Shown here: positions 24,968-32,900 of the stretch, piece after piece
How positions within the stretch are numbered: position 1 is the stretch's first letter
Layout of the letters: the number at the start of each line of letters is the position of its first letter
NCBI RefSeq assembly: GCF_006715495.1
Contig: NZ_VFNI01000004.1
Coordinates: forward strand, 253,013 to 317,012
Origin: Herbaspirillum sp. SJZ106
GTDB lineage: Bacteria > Pseudomonadota > Gammaproteobacteria > Burkholderiales > Burkholderiaceae_D
DNA: 64,000 nt
Reading direction: 5' to 3'
Program-made: the position numbers and the translations under genes
The notes under the pieces: generated by a model
What the model was told of the DNA's origin: nothing
The model's database searches: none
Seen by the model: only the letters and a program-made list of their open reading frames with translations

Positions 24968-27037
24968 ATGATCTCCTCCGTTAGCACCGACGATCTGGCA
25001 TGTTGTTCGGCATTGCTGGACGCGCTGCAGAACCTGCATGGGCCGGCGCTGTCCGCGGCGCTGGGAGGGATCGCTTCCGGCTTCCTGAAGCGTCCCGGCG
25101 GTAAATACCTGTCAGGCCAGGCGCCGGAAGGGGATATGCTCAAGCAGGCAGTCGGGCATGACAGCGAACATTTCGGCTATTACCTCTTTCCCGATCCGGC
25201 CGCGACTTACAGCACGCAGGAATGCCAGCGCCTGGCGATGCTGGCGGGCTTTACCGGCCGCCTGTTGCAGCGCCAGGCCGATACCGAACGACGGGCGCGT
25301 TCGCTCGACCAGATCGAAGCCAAGCTGGAACAGCAGGCGCAGATCCTGAACCAGATGCACGAGTCGGTGATCACCATGGATCCGGCCGGTTTCATCACCA
25401 GCTGGAACCGCGGCGCCGAGCAACTGTTCGGCTATACCGCGCTGGAAGCCATCGGCCGCAACGTATTGTTCCTCTACGAGAATGAGGATGAAGAGGATTC
25501 GCTGGCCGATATGTTCCTGGCGCAGGGCGGGCGGGAGATGGAAGTGCGCCGCCGCAAGAAGTCGGGCGAGACCTTCTGGGCCAGCCTGTCGCTATCGGTC
25601 ATGCGCGACCAGCACGGCAATCCGATCGGCCTGATCGGCTACCTCAACGACATTACCGAACGCAAGAACGCAGAGAAGCTGATCCACCATCTGGCCTATT
25701 ACGATTCGCTCACCGGCCTGCCCAACCGCACGCTGCTCACGCGCACCGTCGACCAAGCCTTGCAGGAAGCCCGGCAGGACAGCATGCACGGCTGCGTGAT
25801 GTTCATCGACCTGAACCGCTTCAAGCCCATCAACGACACGCTGGGCCATGTGGCCGGCGATATGCTGTTGGTGGAGGTGGCGATCCGCCTGCGCCGCGCG
25901 CTGCGCGAACAGGATGTGGTGGCGCGCCTGGGTGCCGACGAGTTCGCGGTGGCGCTGTTCGACATCGACAAGGATTACCACCCCGGCTTCGTCGCGCAGA
26001 AGCTGCTGGCGCTGTTCGACGAGCCGTTCTTCATCGACGGCCATGAGTTGCGGGTAGGGGCCAGCATCGGCGTGAGCATGTATCCGGAAGATGCCTGCGA
26101 TACCGAAACCCTGCTGCGCCTGGCCGACATCGCCATGTATCGCGCCAAGCAGGGCGGCGAGAACAACGAAGGCGGTTACGCGTACTACAGCGAGGAGATG
26201 AACCGCAACACGCTGGACCTGCTGCGCATCGAGACCGGCCTTTTGCATGCCTTCGAATACAACGAACTGCTGTTGTACTACCAGCCGAAGGTGGACATGC
26301 TGACCGGCGGCATCACCGGCGCCGAAGCGCTGGTGCGCTGGCGGCATCCGGAGCGCGGCCTGCTGCTGCCGGGCGAATTCATCCCCATCGCCGAAGAGAC
26401 CGGCCTGATCGTGCAATTGAGCGACTGGGTGCTGGATGCGGTCTGCAAGCAGGCGCGCTCATGGAAGGATGCCGGCCTGGTGCCGATGCGCATCGCCCTG
26501 AACGTGACCGCGCGCGAATTCACCCGTTCGCTGCCGGATCGCATCCGCGCGGCGCTGAGCCGGCACCAGCTCGGCGGCGAATGGCTGGAACTGGAAATCA
26601 CGGAAAGCATGCTGATGCACAGCACCGACCGCGTGATTTCCATCATGGAAAAGATTTGCAGCCTGGGCATCACGATTTCCCTCGACGATTTCGGCACCGG
26701 TTATTCCAGCCTGTCCTACCTCAAGCGCTTCCCTATCCATACGCTGAAGATCGACCGCTCGTTCACCATGGGCATCCCGGAAGACACCAACGATTGCGCG
26801 ATCGCCAGCGCCATCATCGGCATCGCCAAGCAGTTGCGCCACAAGGTGATCGCCGAAGGCGTGGAAACCGAAAAGCAGTTCAACTTCCTCAAGGAAGCCG
26901 GCTGCAACGAGCTGCAGGGTTATATTTTCTCGCGCCCGGTGCCGGCCGGCGATTTCCATCGCATGCTGCTGGAAGGCCGGCGGCTCAAGATCATCGGCGA
27001 ACATCCTTCATTGCCGCTGGACGATATCGGCTTCTGA
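24968..27037 (+). CDS. PAS-GGDEF-EAL cyclic-di-GMP enzyme
   Basis: A 689-residue protein from ATG 24,968; upstream codons in frame belong to the preceding gene. Order: an N-terminal region with a predicted coiled coil (residues 90-125, RARSLDQIEAKLEQQAQILN), a PAS domain (about 125-240, SVITMDPAGFITSWNRGAEQ), a GGDEF domain (about 245-410) with GADEF and an upstream RxxD inhibitory-site pattern (REQD), and an EAL domain (about 425-680). EAL residues look complete: EALVRW, ITESML, DDFGTGYSSLSYLKRF and EGVET. Phosphodiesterase activity is likely; cyclase activity is possible given GADEF. It partners with the HDOD protein. Confidence 0.9.
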   Translation: MISSVSTDDLACCSALLDALQNLHGPALSAALGGIASGFLKRPGGKYLSGQAPEGDMLKQAVGHDSEHFGYYLFPDPAATYSTQECQRLAMLAGFTGRLLQRQADTERRARSLDQIEAKLEQQAQILNQMHESVITMDPAGFITSWNRGAEQLFGYTALEAIGRNVLFLYENEDEEDSLADMFLAQGGREMEVRRRKKSGETFWASLSLSVMRDQHGNPIGLIGYLNDITERKNAEKLIHHLAYYDSLTGLPNRTLLTRTVDQALQEARQDSMHGCVMFIDLNRFKPINDTLGHVAGDMLLVEVAIRLRRALREQDVVARLGADEFAVALFDIDKDYHPGFVAQKLLALFDEPFFIDGHELRVGASIGVSMYPEDACDTETLLRLADIAMYRAKQGGENNEGGYAYYSEEMNRNTLDLLRIETGLLHAFEYNELLLYYQPKVDMLTGGITGAEALVRWRHPERGLLLPGEFIPIAEETGLIVQLSDWVLDAVCKQARSWKDAGLVPMRIALNVTAREFTRSLPDRIRAALSRHQLGGEWLELEITESMLMHSTDRVISIMEKICSLGITISLDDFGTGYSSLSYLKRFPIHTLKIDRSFTMGIPEDTNDCAIASAIIGIAKQLRHKVIAEGVETEKQFNFLKEAGCNELQGYIFSRPVPAGDFHRMLLEGRRLKIIGEHPSLPLDDIGF

Positions 27038-27071
27038 GCGCGTGCCTGGTCAATTGAATGCGAATTGAATG

Positions 27072-27105
27072 TGGCCGGTGGCGATGCCATCGGCCATTTT
27101 CTTTT
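27072..27105 (+). terminator. Rho-independent terminator of the HDOD/GGDEF-EAL operon
   Basis: Arms TGGCCGGTGGC and GCCATCGGCCA (one G-U type mismatch) around GAT, followed by TTTTCTTTT, located 34 bp after the stop codon. Confidence 0.85.
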
Positions 27106-27286
27106 GTCGGTCGGATTCCAACGGAGTATCCCGCGGCAACGCATGCCTAGGCAGCCGTTATGGCCGGTATGCGTAGTAATGATTGTTTTCGTGTTGCGCT
27201 GGAGCTTTGACCGGAAGAGAGGTGCGGGACAGGCTCTTTCGGAGAAAGAGCGCGCCCCAGGAAGGACGCCGGCATCGAAGATGCCA

Positions 27287-27315
27287 ATAAAAAAGCCCCT
27301 GTAAAACAGGGGCTT
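27287..27315 (-). terminator. Minus-strand terminator at the island's left edge (candidate displaced tRNA-Ser terminator)
   Basis: A perfect 9-bp stem (AAGCCCCTG/CAGGGGCTT) with a five-base loop, followed on the minus strand by six T residues. The nearest minus-strand gene is the XRE regulator about 200 bp upstream. Because the island seems to have inserted into the 3' end of tRNA-Ser, this may be that tRNA's original terminator, now 21.5 kb away. Confidence 0.8.
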
Positions 27316-27327
27316 AGTAATGCTTGG

Positions 27328-27340
27328 GACGGAGTCATTC
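27328..27340. other. Candidate left attachment remnant (attL)
   Basis: GACGGAGTCATTC here matches GACGGAGGGATTC at 48,847-48,859, inside the 3' part of tRNA-Ser, at 11 of 13 positions and in the same orientation. It sits between the minus-strand terminator and the integrase-arm repeats, where attL is expected. The match is short and imperfect, so this is a candidate only. Confidence 0.35.
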
Positions 27341-27396
27341 ACATATAGAGCTCGAAGCCTTTTAAATACTGGGTTTATCGAATTAGCGGCGAATGA

Positions 27397-27417
27397 ATAC
27401 CGTCAAAAATACCGTCA
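27397..27417. repeat. Integrase arm-type repeats, left end
   Basis: Two direct copies of ATACCGTCA 12 bp apart (27,397 and 27,409). The 18-bp stretch 27,397-27,414 is identical to 48,705-48,722 beside the integrase gene. Same-orientation copies at both island ends suggest binding sites for the integrase or an accessory protein. Confidence 0.6.
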
Positions 27418-27513
27418 AATTTACTTGGCTGCCCCAAGCGACGTTTGCCGCCTACATCACTCTACTGGTCTACATTCTCGCGGGCGAGCGGCTTCAAAAT
27501 TGCTGACAATTGC

Positions 27514-27795
27514 TTACTTTTTTACCGACTTTCGTAGGCTGGATGCAACATTGTTAATTGCTGGTGGTTCAAGCAAATTCTGCACGTCCACTCCTAAGGC
27601 TGATGCAAGGCGCTCCAATCCATCAACTGAAATGTTTGTGACGCATCGCTCCAATTGCGAAATATAGGTGCGGTGAAAATCGGCCAACTCCGCCAGAGCC
27701 TCCTGGCTGATGTGCCGTTCAGCTCTGTAGCGCTTTATATTCATCGAAATCCGGTATCGAGCATTAACAGGCGGAGTGGTAGACGGCGTTTTCAT
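27514..27795 (-). CDS. XRE-family transcriptional regulator of the island
   Basis: A 93-residue protein with one helix-turn-helix domain: MNIKRYRAERHISQEALAEL, then LADFHRTYISQLERCVTNIS and DGLERLASALGV. It may start at the internal ATG (residue 18), which begins the HTH. It is the outermost gene at the far end of the island and probably controls island genes. A homologous pattern is common in regulators of restriction or phage-like elements; no restriction genes are adjacent, so the target is unknown. Confidence 0.8.
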   Translation of the reverse strand: MKTPSTTPPVNARYRISMNIKRYRAERHISQEALAELADFHRTYISQLERCVTNISVDGLERLASALGVDVQNLLEPPAINNVASSLRKSVKK

Positions 27796-27881
27796 GCCGT
27801 ATAGGTTCGCTTATACCCATCTATAGCTCTACAGAGTTAAAATCTACTGCTTTTAAATCTCAATCAGAATAGGTAGGAGGG

Positions 27882-28676
27882 GTGATGAGAATATTGGGGA
27901 CGCTAATGTTCGCGGTGTTGATGCTGTCAGGGTGCGGTACTACTTGGTACAACTCTCGTTTGCCTGATCCAATTGCAAGAGAGCGGCAGCTTGGGGTGGA
28001 TAAGGCATATTGCGTACAGGTGGCTGCCGGTATTGCACCAATCCCCGCACTGCGCACCTATTCTCAAGAAAGTCAGAGCTACACAGTCCAAGGACAGTTT
28101 TCTGTGCAAGGTTCAAATGGTCCTCAAACAGGAACTTATCGAGCTCAGGTCGCACCCATCCCCAATCCAGGCGCAGCGTTTGAGAATGGCGTGTCTAACG
28201 GTGTGGCAATTGGTGCGGCGCTTCGAGCAAAGCGTCAACAAGACGAGATCCTGAAACACTGCATGTACCGGTTGGGGTGGACTGACACCGCGAGTGATCC
28301 TTCTTCATCAGGCTCGAAAGTTCAGGCGACTGGCACTGACTCCCCAATGGTATCGCTCTCTCAGCAGATGTTAGTCCCACCATCAGACCGTGACGAGGCA
28401 AAAAGCCTTTCCTGCGAGGACTGGGGCCGTGACATAGCAGTAGCGGTCGACTCAGCTCGCCGCGTTGGTGTACCTCGCGACGAAATGAATAAGGCTGCGC
28501 AAAGCTATATTCGGAAATCCGGGAGGACGTCACGGGATTTGCTTATCTTCATGTCCATTATTTCTATTCGGTACGGGACATCGGAGGCGGATCTGTCAGC
28601 CAGCGACTTCCCGCGTTATGTTGCGTGGGAGTGCCGACAGGGATGGAAAGGATATGGTCTAAGCACAGAGCAATGA
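27882..28676 (+). CDS. Putative lipoprotein, unknown function
   Basis: A 264-residue protein with a lipoprotein signal peptide: MRILGTLMFAVLMLSGC, lipobox LSGC with the cysteine at residue 17. The mature part has several isolated cysteines, a glycine/alanine-rich stretch (GVSNGVAIGAALRA) that could insert in a membrane, and a serine-rich linker near 145-165. A ribosome site (GGAGGGG) precedes the ATG. I do not recognise the family. It diverges from the XRE regulator by 86 bp. Confidence 0.65.
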   Translation: MMRILGTLMFAVLMLSGCGTTWYNSRLPDPIARERQLGVDKAYCVQVAAGIAPIPALRTYSQESQSYTVQGQFSVQGSNGPQTGTYRAQVAPIPNPGAAFENGVSNGVAIGAALRAKRQQDEILKHCMYRLGWTDTASDPSSSGSKVQATGTDSPMVSLSQQMLVPPSDRDEAKSLSCEDWGRDIAVAVDSARRVGVPRDEMNKAAQSYIRKSGRTSRDLLIFMSIISIRYGTSEADLSASDFPRYVAWECRQGWKGYGLSTEQ

Positions 28677-28791
28677 CAGCGAAAGGCTATCCGCCTTGTC
28701 GCATGTCATCAAAATGTATTACCTATGCGTAGATCATGCCTTAAGCAACTTGCCGTTCCGGGAGATGGCTTATCTAGATAGGTGCCCCGTG

Positions 28792-28885
28792 GCGGAACAA
28801 ACGATAGCTAAAAAAGTGGCAGGTTTGTTCCTGGCCGGAACAAAGTTGATGTTTTCCCCTAGCACCTCTCCAACGTTTGTTCCGC
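28792..28885. repeat. Cluster of GGAACAAA inverted repeats
   Basis: Within 94 bp there are four copies of GGAACAAA/TTTGTTCC. A perfect inner hairpin has arms TTTGTTCC and GGAACAAA around TGGCC (28,824-28,844). An outer perfect 12-bp pair is GCGGAACAAACG (28,792-28,803) and CGTTTGTTCCGC (28,874-28,885). It spans the 3' end of the winged-helix gene. It could be an origin-like iteron cluster, a protein-binding site or a terminator. Confidence 0.6.
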
Positions 28886-29398
28886 TATGGAACGACTATT
28901 AATAGTTTTGTTTCCTGGCGGGGCTTCAATCTTCATTTTCCGAACGCGGTTCCATCGTGCGGGACTTTCATCGGTGGGAGGGCTATCCAATCCTTCGGTG
29001 ATTGTTGTCCAATCGTTGGTGCTGTAGCTGCCCGGGCGTACATCGAGCTTGCGTAAATCGCAGTTCAGCGGATAAAGCGTCAGGGCGAAAAGACTACAGT
29101 CCAGCCGTGTACCCTGCCGAGTTTTCGAGAGTAACTTGGCGGCCTCCAACTCTTTCACGGCTTCTCCGAGGGTCTTGCGGCTGGTCCATCCGCGTGGCTC
29201 CATGATCTTAGGGGCCAAACAAATATCGCCATTTCTGGTTGCATTTGGACCTAGTATTGCTAAGCAATCCAGCAGTAATTTCGCCGCGTGCGGGGACAAA
29301 GAGGAACATGCTCGGCTTCGCAAAAAACTCAGAGGGACGGGTTGCCAAGGACCAGAAACAGAGACGGAATGCTTGCGGTCTTTTCCCTGTCTAGACAT
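28859..29398 (-). CDS. Winged-helix-like protein of the alpA operon, unknown function
   Basis: A 179-residue basic protein, last of three minus-strand genes starting with alpA. Residues 15-110 look like a winged-helix DNA-binding domain: AKLLLDCLAILGPNATRNGDICLAP (cited in part), then RGWTSRKTLGEAVKELEAAKLLSKT, a pattern similar to replication-initiator or helix-turn-helix proteins of integrative elements. The start is 3 bp after the preceding stop, with GGAGCATAGAGG as ribosome site. The 3' end lies within the GGAACAAA repeat cluster. A role in element replication or control is a guess from context. Confidence 0.6.
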   Translation of the reverse strand: MSRQGKDRKHSVSVSGPWQPVPLSFLRSRACSSLSPHAAKLLLDCLAILGPNATRNGDICLAPKIMEPRGWTSRKTLGEAVKELEAAKLLSKTRQGTRLDCSLFALTLYPLNCDLRKLDVRPGSYSTNDWTTITEGLDSPPTDESPARWNRVRKMKIEAPPGNKTINSRSIAEQTLERC

Positions 29399-29401
29399 CC
29401 T

Positions 29402-29731
29402 CTATGCTCCAATTTTCAAGACGCCCGCATCAACCAACGGTGATACTTTTAGGCGATCTTCGAACGAAAGACTGTAGCGACCTGGATGAGAAATCTTGCC
29501 ATCACGGTCGTGAATGGTGATGATTTCACAAGGTATCTCCAACCCTTTTTTGCGCAGGGCTGCGATGAGGTCAGGAGTGTTGCTGCACCCCGCGATTTGA
29601 TCCAAGGCTTCGCGGCTAACTGCTCCTTCCCAAAGAGCTTTCAATACCCGCTCCTGACGTGGGCTGCGGATGACAATGGAAGTCAACCGTGCCGCTTCAT
29701 CGGCTAAATCAATATGCTTCTTGCTATCCAT
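29402..29731 (-). CDS. Hypothetical protein of the alpA operon (small winged-helix-like)
   Basis: A 109-residue protein. I use the ATG at 29,731 (MDSKKH) because it lies just after the alpA stop and is preceded by GGAGG at a good distance; the longer frame to 29,770 overlaps alpA. The middle part (RQERVLKALWEGAVSREALDQIAG, cited to show the pattern, and TPDLIAALRKKGLEIPCEII) looks like a small helix-turn-helix that includes a wing. Proteins like this are common in integrative elements next to AlpA. Function unknown. Confidence 0.6.
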   Translation of the reverse strand: MDSKKHIDLADEAARLTSIVIRSPRQERVLKALWEGAVSREALDQIAGCSNTPDLIAALRKKGLEIPCEIITIHDRDGKISHPGRYSLSFEDRLKVSPLVDAGVLKIGA

Positions 29732-29733
29732 TT

Positions 29734-30000
29734 CTAGCCCTCCATACGCGCCTGTTGCTTTGCCTGCCAAGCGACTGGGTCAGCTAGCCATGCATGAAGA
29801 TCTTCCACGCGCCATGCGGACATGCGTGCCGAAAGTTTGGTGGGTGCTGGAAAGCGTTTCTGGCGAACCCAAGCCCAGATTGTGGAGCGGGCTAGACCAG
29901 TAACAGCACAGACTCGCGGAAGGCGGACGTAGCCGACTTGCGGAATATGGGAGATAGCGACCTCAGCGGGAGTGTTCGGGCGTCCTAGAGCGTTATTCAT
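29734..30000 (-). CDS. alpA: AlpA-family transcriptional regulator / excisionase-like
   Basis: An 88-residue protein with the AlpA/MerR-type helix-turn-helix: YVRLPRVCAVTGLARSTIWA followed by WVRQKRFPAPTKLS and WRVEDLHAWL. AlpA proteins act as activators of integrase genes or as excision factors in P4-like elements. It heads a three-gene minus-strand operon. Together with the integrase at the other end of the island it forms the expected mobility core. A symbol is given by family, not by proven orthology. Confidence 0.8.
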   Translation of the reverse strand: MNNALGRPNTPAEVAISHIPQVGYVRLPRVCAVTGLARSTIWAWVRQKRFPAPTKLSARMSAWRVEDLHAWLADPVAWQAKQQARMEG

Positions 30001-30116
30001 TGTGTCGAATCCTTATAAAGACGGTTCGGCACTATCTTGGCTGCATTTCCCGTGTCACACCGAGCGAGATGACAAACTTTCGCTCAAACATTATTGAGAT
30101 ATCTACATTGAATATG

Positions 30117-30273
30117 TGCAGCTACCGCGCCAGGCCATTGCGTTCTAACCACCCCACGAAGTAGCGCTTCAATCGCGCCATCTACTTGCAACCGAAACGC
30201 GCCGCCTAAGGGCGTGTAAATGCACCACAAAATTGAATATCAGATGCGCCACCCGTTCTCGCTTATTGCGCCG
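30117..30273 (-). repeat. Left array of 24-bp repeats (GCGCCA phase)
   Basis: GCGCCA or GCGCCG occurs at 30,127, 30,175, 30,199, 30,246 and 30,268, with weaker copies at 30,151 and 30,222; spacings are 24, 24, 24, 23, 24 and 22. On the minus strand the best unit reads TTGCAAGTAGATGGCGC, with the same five-base gap between GCAA and TGGCGC as in the right array. Confidence 0.75.
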
Positions 30274-30429
30274 GCCATGGTGCCGATGGCGGATTCCGCA
30301 CGTTTGAGGCATTTGATGATGTCGGGGTGAGATGTGTGTACTCATCTATATGCATCCTATGCGGGGATATCATATTCAATAATATGACCTTAAAATCGAG
30401 AAGATTGACCATTTAATAATTCAATAAAA

Positions 30430-31128
30430 ATGAACAAAAAAATCTCTCCATTCTTACTAGCCATAGCAATCTTCTTTTGCGTTTCCGGGTGCGGACAAAA
30501 GCCGGAGGCTGTACGTCGGTTTTCTATGCTCAATTTCGATGGGTACAAGCTTCCGGGGCGTATTGAACAAGCGAAAGAAATGGGATTTAAGGACTGTAAG
30601 TCAGGCTACGACAGCTTTGAATGCGCTCGGACAGGCGACTCTACGTTCATGGGCGTGAAAACGCTGAGGGCAACATTGCGGCTGGAATATAAGGACTATT
30701 TCCTAGACGACGGCAGCTACAAAACGGATCTGTCACCAGATCAAAGAGCCCCTGAGAAATTAACCTATGAAAGCATTTCGTTTCTTCTTCCTGAAACTCA
30801 ATACGACGCGCGGTGTGTAGCGAAAAAGAAGGTGGATTCTTGGGACAAACCGATTGAATGCCGTAAGGATGATGCGGGAACAGATTATTTAAAATATAAA
30901 TTGTCGGAGGGGGGCTGGCTGGTGAGAGACTCAAAGATGCACCGCTATTATTTTAAAGAGGATCAACTAGTGACGATCCATATTGATCGCGATGGCCGGA
31001 CCGTCAATATTAAGCAAATTTCTCAAAAAGAGCGGGACCTAGCAGTACAGAGTATCAAACAAAAGATCAGCGATATCCAGGCGAGACAGGCTGCTCGAGA
31101 TGATGTATTAAAAAAACTGAAGGACTAA
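30430..31128 (+). CDS. Putative lipoprotein, unknown function
   Basis: A 232-residue protein with a lipoprotein signal (SPFLLAIAIFFCVSGCGQ; cysteine near residue 21). The mature part is hydrophilic and ends in a charged helix (SIKQKISDIQARQAARDDVL). It is AT-rich compared with core genes. I do not recognise the family. It is the first gene inside the cargo block, and the next gene (DUF5677-like) begins about 25 bp after its stop, so they may be co-transcribed. Confidence 0.65.
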   Translation: MNKKISPFLLAIAIFFCVSGCGQKPEAVRRFSMLNFDGYKLPGRIEQAKEMGFKDCKSGYDSFECARTGDSTFMGVKTLRATLRLEYKDYFLDDGSYKTDLSPDQRAPEKLTYESISFLLPETQYDARCVAKKKVDSWDKPIECRKDDAGTDYLKYKLSEGGWLVRDSKMHRYYFKEDQLVTIHIDRDGRTVNIKQISQKERDLAVQSIKQKISDIQARQAARDDVLKKLKD

Positions 31129-31153
31129 TGGGGTAGCCAACTTGGAGAATCTT

Positions 31154-31846
31154 ATGGATGCCATCCAGCAGAACTTGGCGGATTGGAAGGAATCACTTGT
31201 CCAATCGATTCCGGTAAGTGGATTACTGAATCGCAATCCTGTCGTATATAAGTGGCGCAGCTGCTTTCGCATCTGGATGCTTCGAGAGGCCGCTGCATGG
31301 CGTCTTCAGGATTTGTTGGCCCAATCCTACCAACTGCTTGGACAAGGGCACTGTCTGGGGGCACGAATTCTTCTCCGCAGCGGATTTGAGTCGCTTGCTG
31401 TCCTGATTTACTTGAATCAGCTAATGCAACAGGTATTGGACGGCAAGCTGGATTTTCACCTTTTTGGGCAAAAAACAGGAGCTCTACTGCTCGGCTCGCG
31501 GGATGGTTCTACGGAACTGCAGTCGATCAATATCATGACCATTCTGACCAAATGTGAAGAGCGGTATCCTGGTCTGATGGCAATTTATGCCGGCCTGTGC
31601 GAGAGCGCTCATCCCAACTATGAAGGAATGGTCGCCGGCTATTCAAAGATCGACCACGCTGACTATAGGACGGACTTTTCAAATCGCTGGATGGAACTAT
31701 ACGGCCGTCGTCACCCTGATTCCTTAGTTCTTTGCATGGATACTTTCCACATTGAATACAACATCCAGTGGACGGATTTGATGGGGCGCCTCGAAGCATG
31801 GATTGAATCTAATGACCAAATGCTGGAGCTGACGAAGGATTTATGA
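31154..31846 (+). CDS. DUF5677-like protein
   Basis: A 230-residue mainly helical protein. The ATG at 31,154 was chosen because GGAG lies about nine bases upstream; a TTG at 31,142 is possible. The motif GQGHCLGARILLRSGFESLAVL and the later LCESAHPNYEGM resemble the conserved parts of DUF5677 and related HEPN-like families, in which a histidine near the C-terminal helix is typical. Such proteins are common in mobile and defence regions, but no activity is established here. Confidence 0.55.
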   Translation: MDAIQQNLADWKESLVQSIPVSGLLNRNPVVYKWRSCFRIWMLREAAAWRLQDLLAQSYQLLGQGHCLGARILLRSGFESLAVLIYLNQLMQQVLDGKLDFHLFGQKTGALLLGSRDGSTELQSINIMTILTKCEERYPGLMAIYAGLCESAHPNYEGMVAGYSKIDHADYRTDFSNRWMELYGRRHPDSLVLCMDTFHIEYNIQWTDLMGRLEAWIESNDQMLELTKDL

Positions 31847-32003
31847 CGTGAATAATCTTGGGAAGAGCGCCACTCATTATCCTGTCTTTGGAGGCGCATT
31901 CGGATCCATTGAAAGCACCAGAGCCGACTCAATATATAGATGTTTCTCTCGGAATCGAATGTTCTTCAAACAAGGGCTGCAATACGGCTCCGTGATTGTT
32001 AAA

Positions 32004-32900
32004 TCACTTTTTCCAGTTCAATCCCTTGGATTTTTCTGAAAGCACAGCGAATGCGTCTTTCTCTTCCTCTTCCTCATATACGACGTTTGAGGCGTAGGGA
32101 AAACGAAGTAGGAAGATTTTTTGCTCGTATTGGTCGGAAACGACTACTGATTCAATAGTCTCAGCAGTCGCATGCCAAATCCCTGGTGCTACACGGCGTG
32201 GAATCCGTCGATCAGCGGTATTTGTTTGCAGATATTCGACTACTGAAGGAGGGATCATCTCACCAGGAGCTTTATAGCAGCCTAGACGCTTTGCTAGTTG
32301 ACTGCAGAACGTCCAGCATATGAAGTCGTCGCTGTCCGCAACAACCAGCATCGCGGCCTCATGAGTAAATTCGAGCCATTTCAATGCAGTCGCTGTCAAC
32401 GAAGTCTTATAACGCTCAGCACAATTTCCCAATAAATCAAACGTCACTTCCTGTCCGGTGATCTGTTGCTCAAAGTCAGTTCTTGGCATCAACAAATAAG
32501 AGGCGAAGACGTTGGCTTGCGATTCAATCCTTTTAGACTCCAGACTGTCGTAGTCCATCATCTCTGCCTGGCTGCATTTAAAGTCGTCACGTAACGTTCG
32601 ATGTAATAAATAATGCCCAAATTCGTGAGCTATCGTAAAATTAATTCGCCCTGGGATAGCGACATTTTCGTCGAACGAGATACACCAATCCTTGTGCTTT
32701 TTTCTCTTAGAAAGCATTCCGTCGATGCCGTCAATCCCATGGTTGACAACAACTCCAATGGGATCCTCAAACTTTTGCTTTGTGAAGTCGAGGGCCAGAG
32801 TTTTAACGTCTACTGGAAAACTCTGTCCGGCTTGCAACCAGAGTTTAGACAATCGGATACCCCATGCGACTGGGGTAGTTGGATCAGTCATCGTCGTCAA
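32004..32900 (-). CDS. ImmA/IrrE-family metallo-endopeptidase
   Basis: A 298-residue protein with the zinc-protease motif HEFGH (in INFTIAHEFGHYLLHR, near residue 95). The family cleaves cognate XRE repressors, as ImmA does for ICEBs1 ImmR. Its start overlaps the 3' end of the XRE gene by 17 bp, the typical antitoxin/repressor-protease pair. The C-terminal 150 residues are family-variable. It may trigger derepression of island or cargo genes, or work as a toxin-antitoxin type pair; the target is unknown. Confidence 0.85.
   Translation of the reverse strand: MTTMTDPTTPVAWGIRLSKLWLQAGQSFPVDVKTLALDFTKQKFEDPIGVVVNHGIDGIDGMLSKRKKHKDWCISFDENVAIPGRINFTIAHEFGHYLLHRTLRDDFKCSQAEMMDYDSLESKRIESQANVFASYLLMPRTDFEQQITGQEVTFDLLGNCAERYKTSLTATALKWLEFTHEAAMLVVADSDDFICWTFCSQLAKRLGCYKAPGEMIPPSVVEYLQTNTADRRIPRRVAPGIWHATAETIESVVVSDQYEQKIFLLRFPYASNVVYEEEEEKDAFAVLSEKSKGLNWKK

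Noticed and set aside
28195-28533. Minus-strand 112-codon frame over the island lipoprotein
   Set aside because: Antisense to a lipoprotein gene with clear lipobox and ribosome site; composition gives no support.
28677-28858. Additional small gene at 28,696-28,902
   Set aside because: The 68-codon frame crosses the GGAACAAA repeats and the 3' end of the winged-helix gene, and has no ribosome site.
30115-30300. CRISPR array (regular ~24-bp spacing)
   Set aside because: The repeat units are degenerate, contiguous without unique spacers, and no cas genes are present; an inverted partner array at 46.6 kb fits transposon ends better.
31848-32039. 63-codon plus-strand frame after the DUF5677-like gene
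   Set aside because: GTG start without ribosome site, overlaps the 3' end of the ImmA gene, no similarity.
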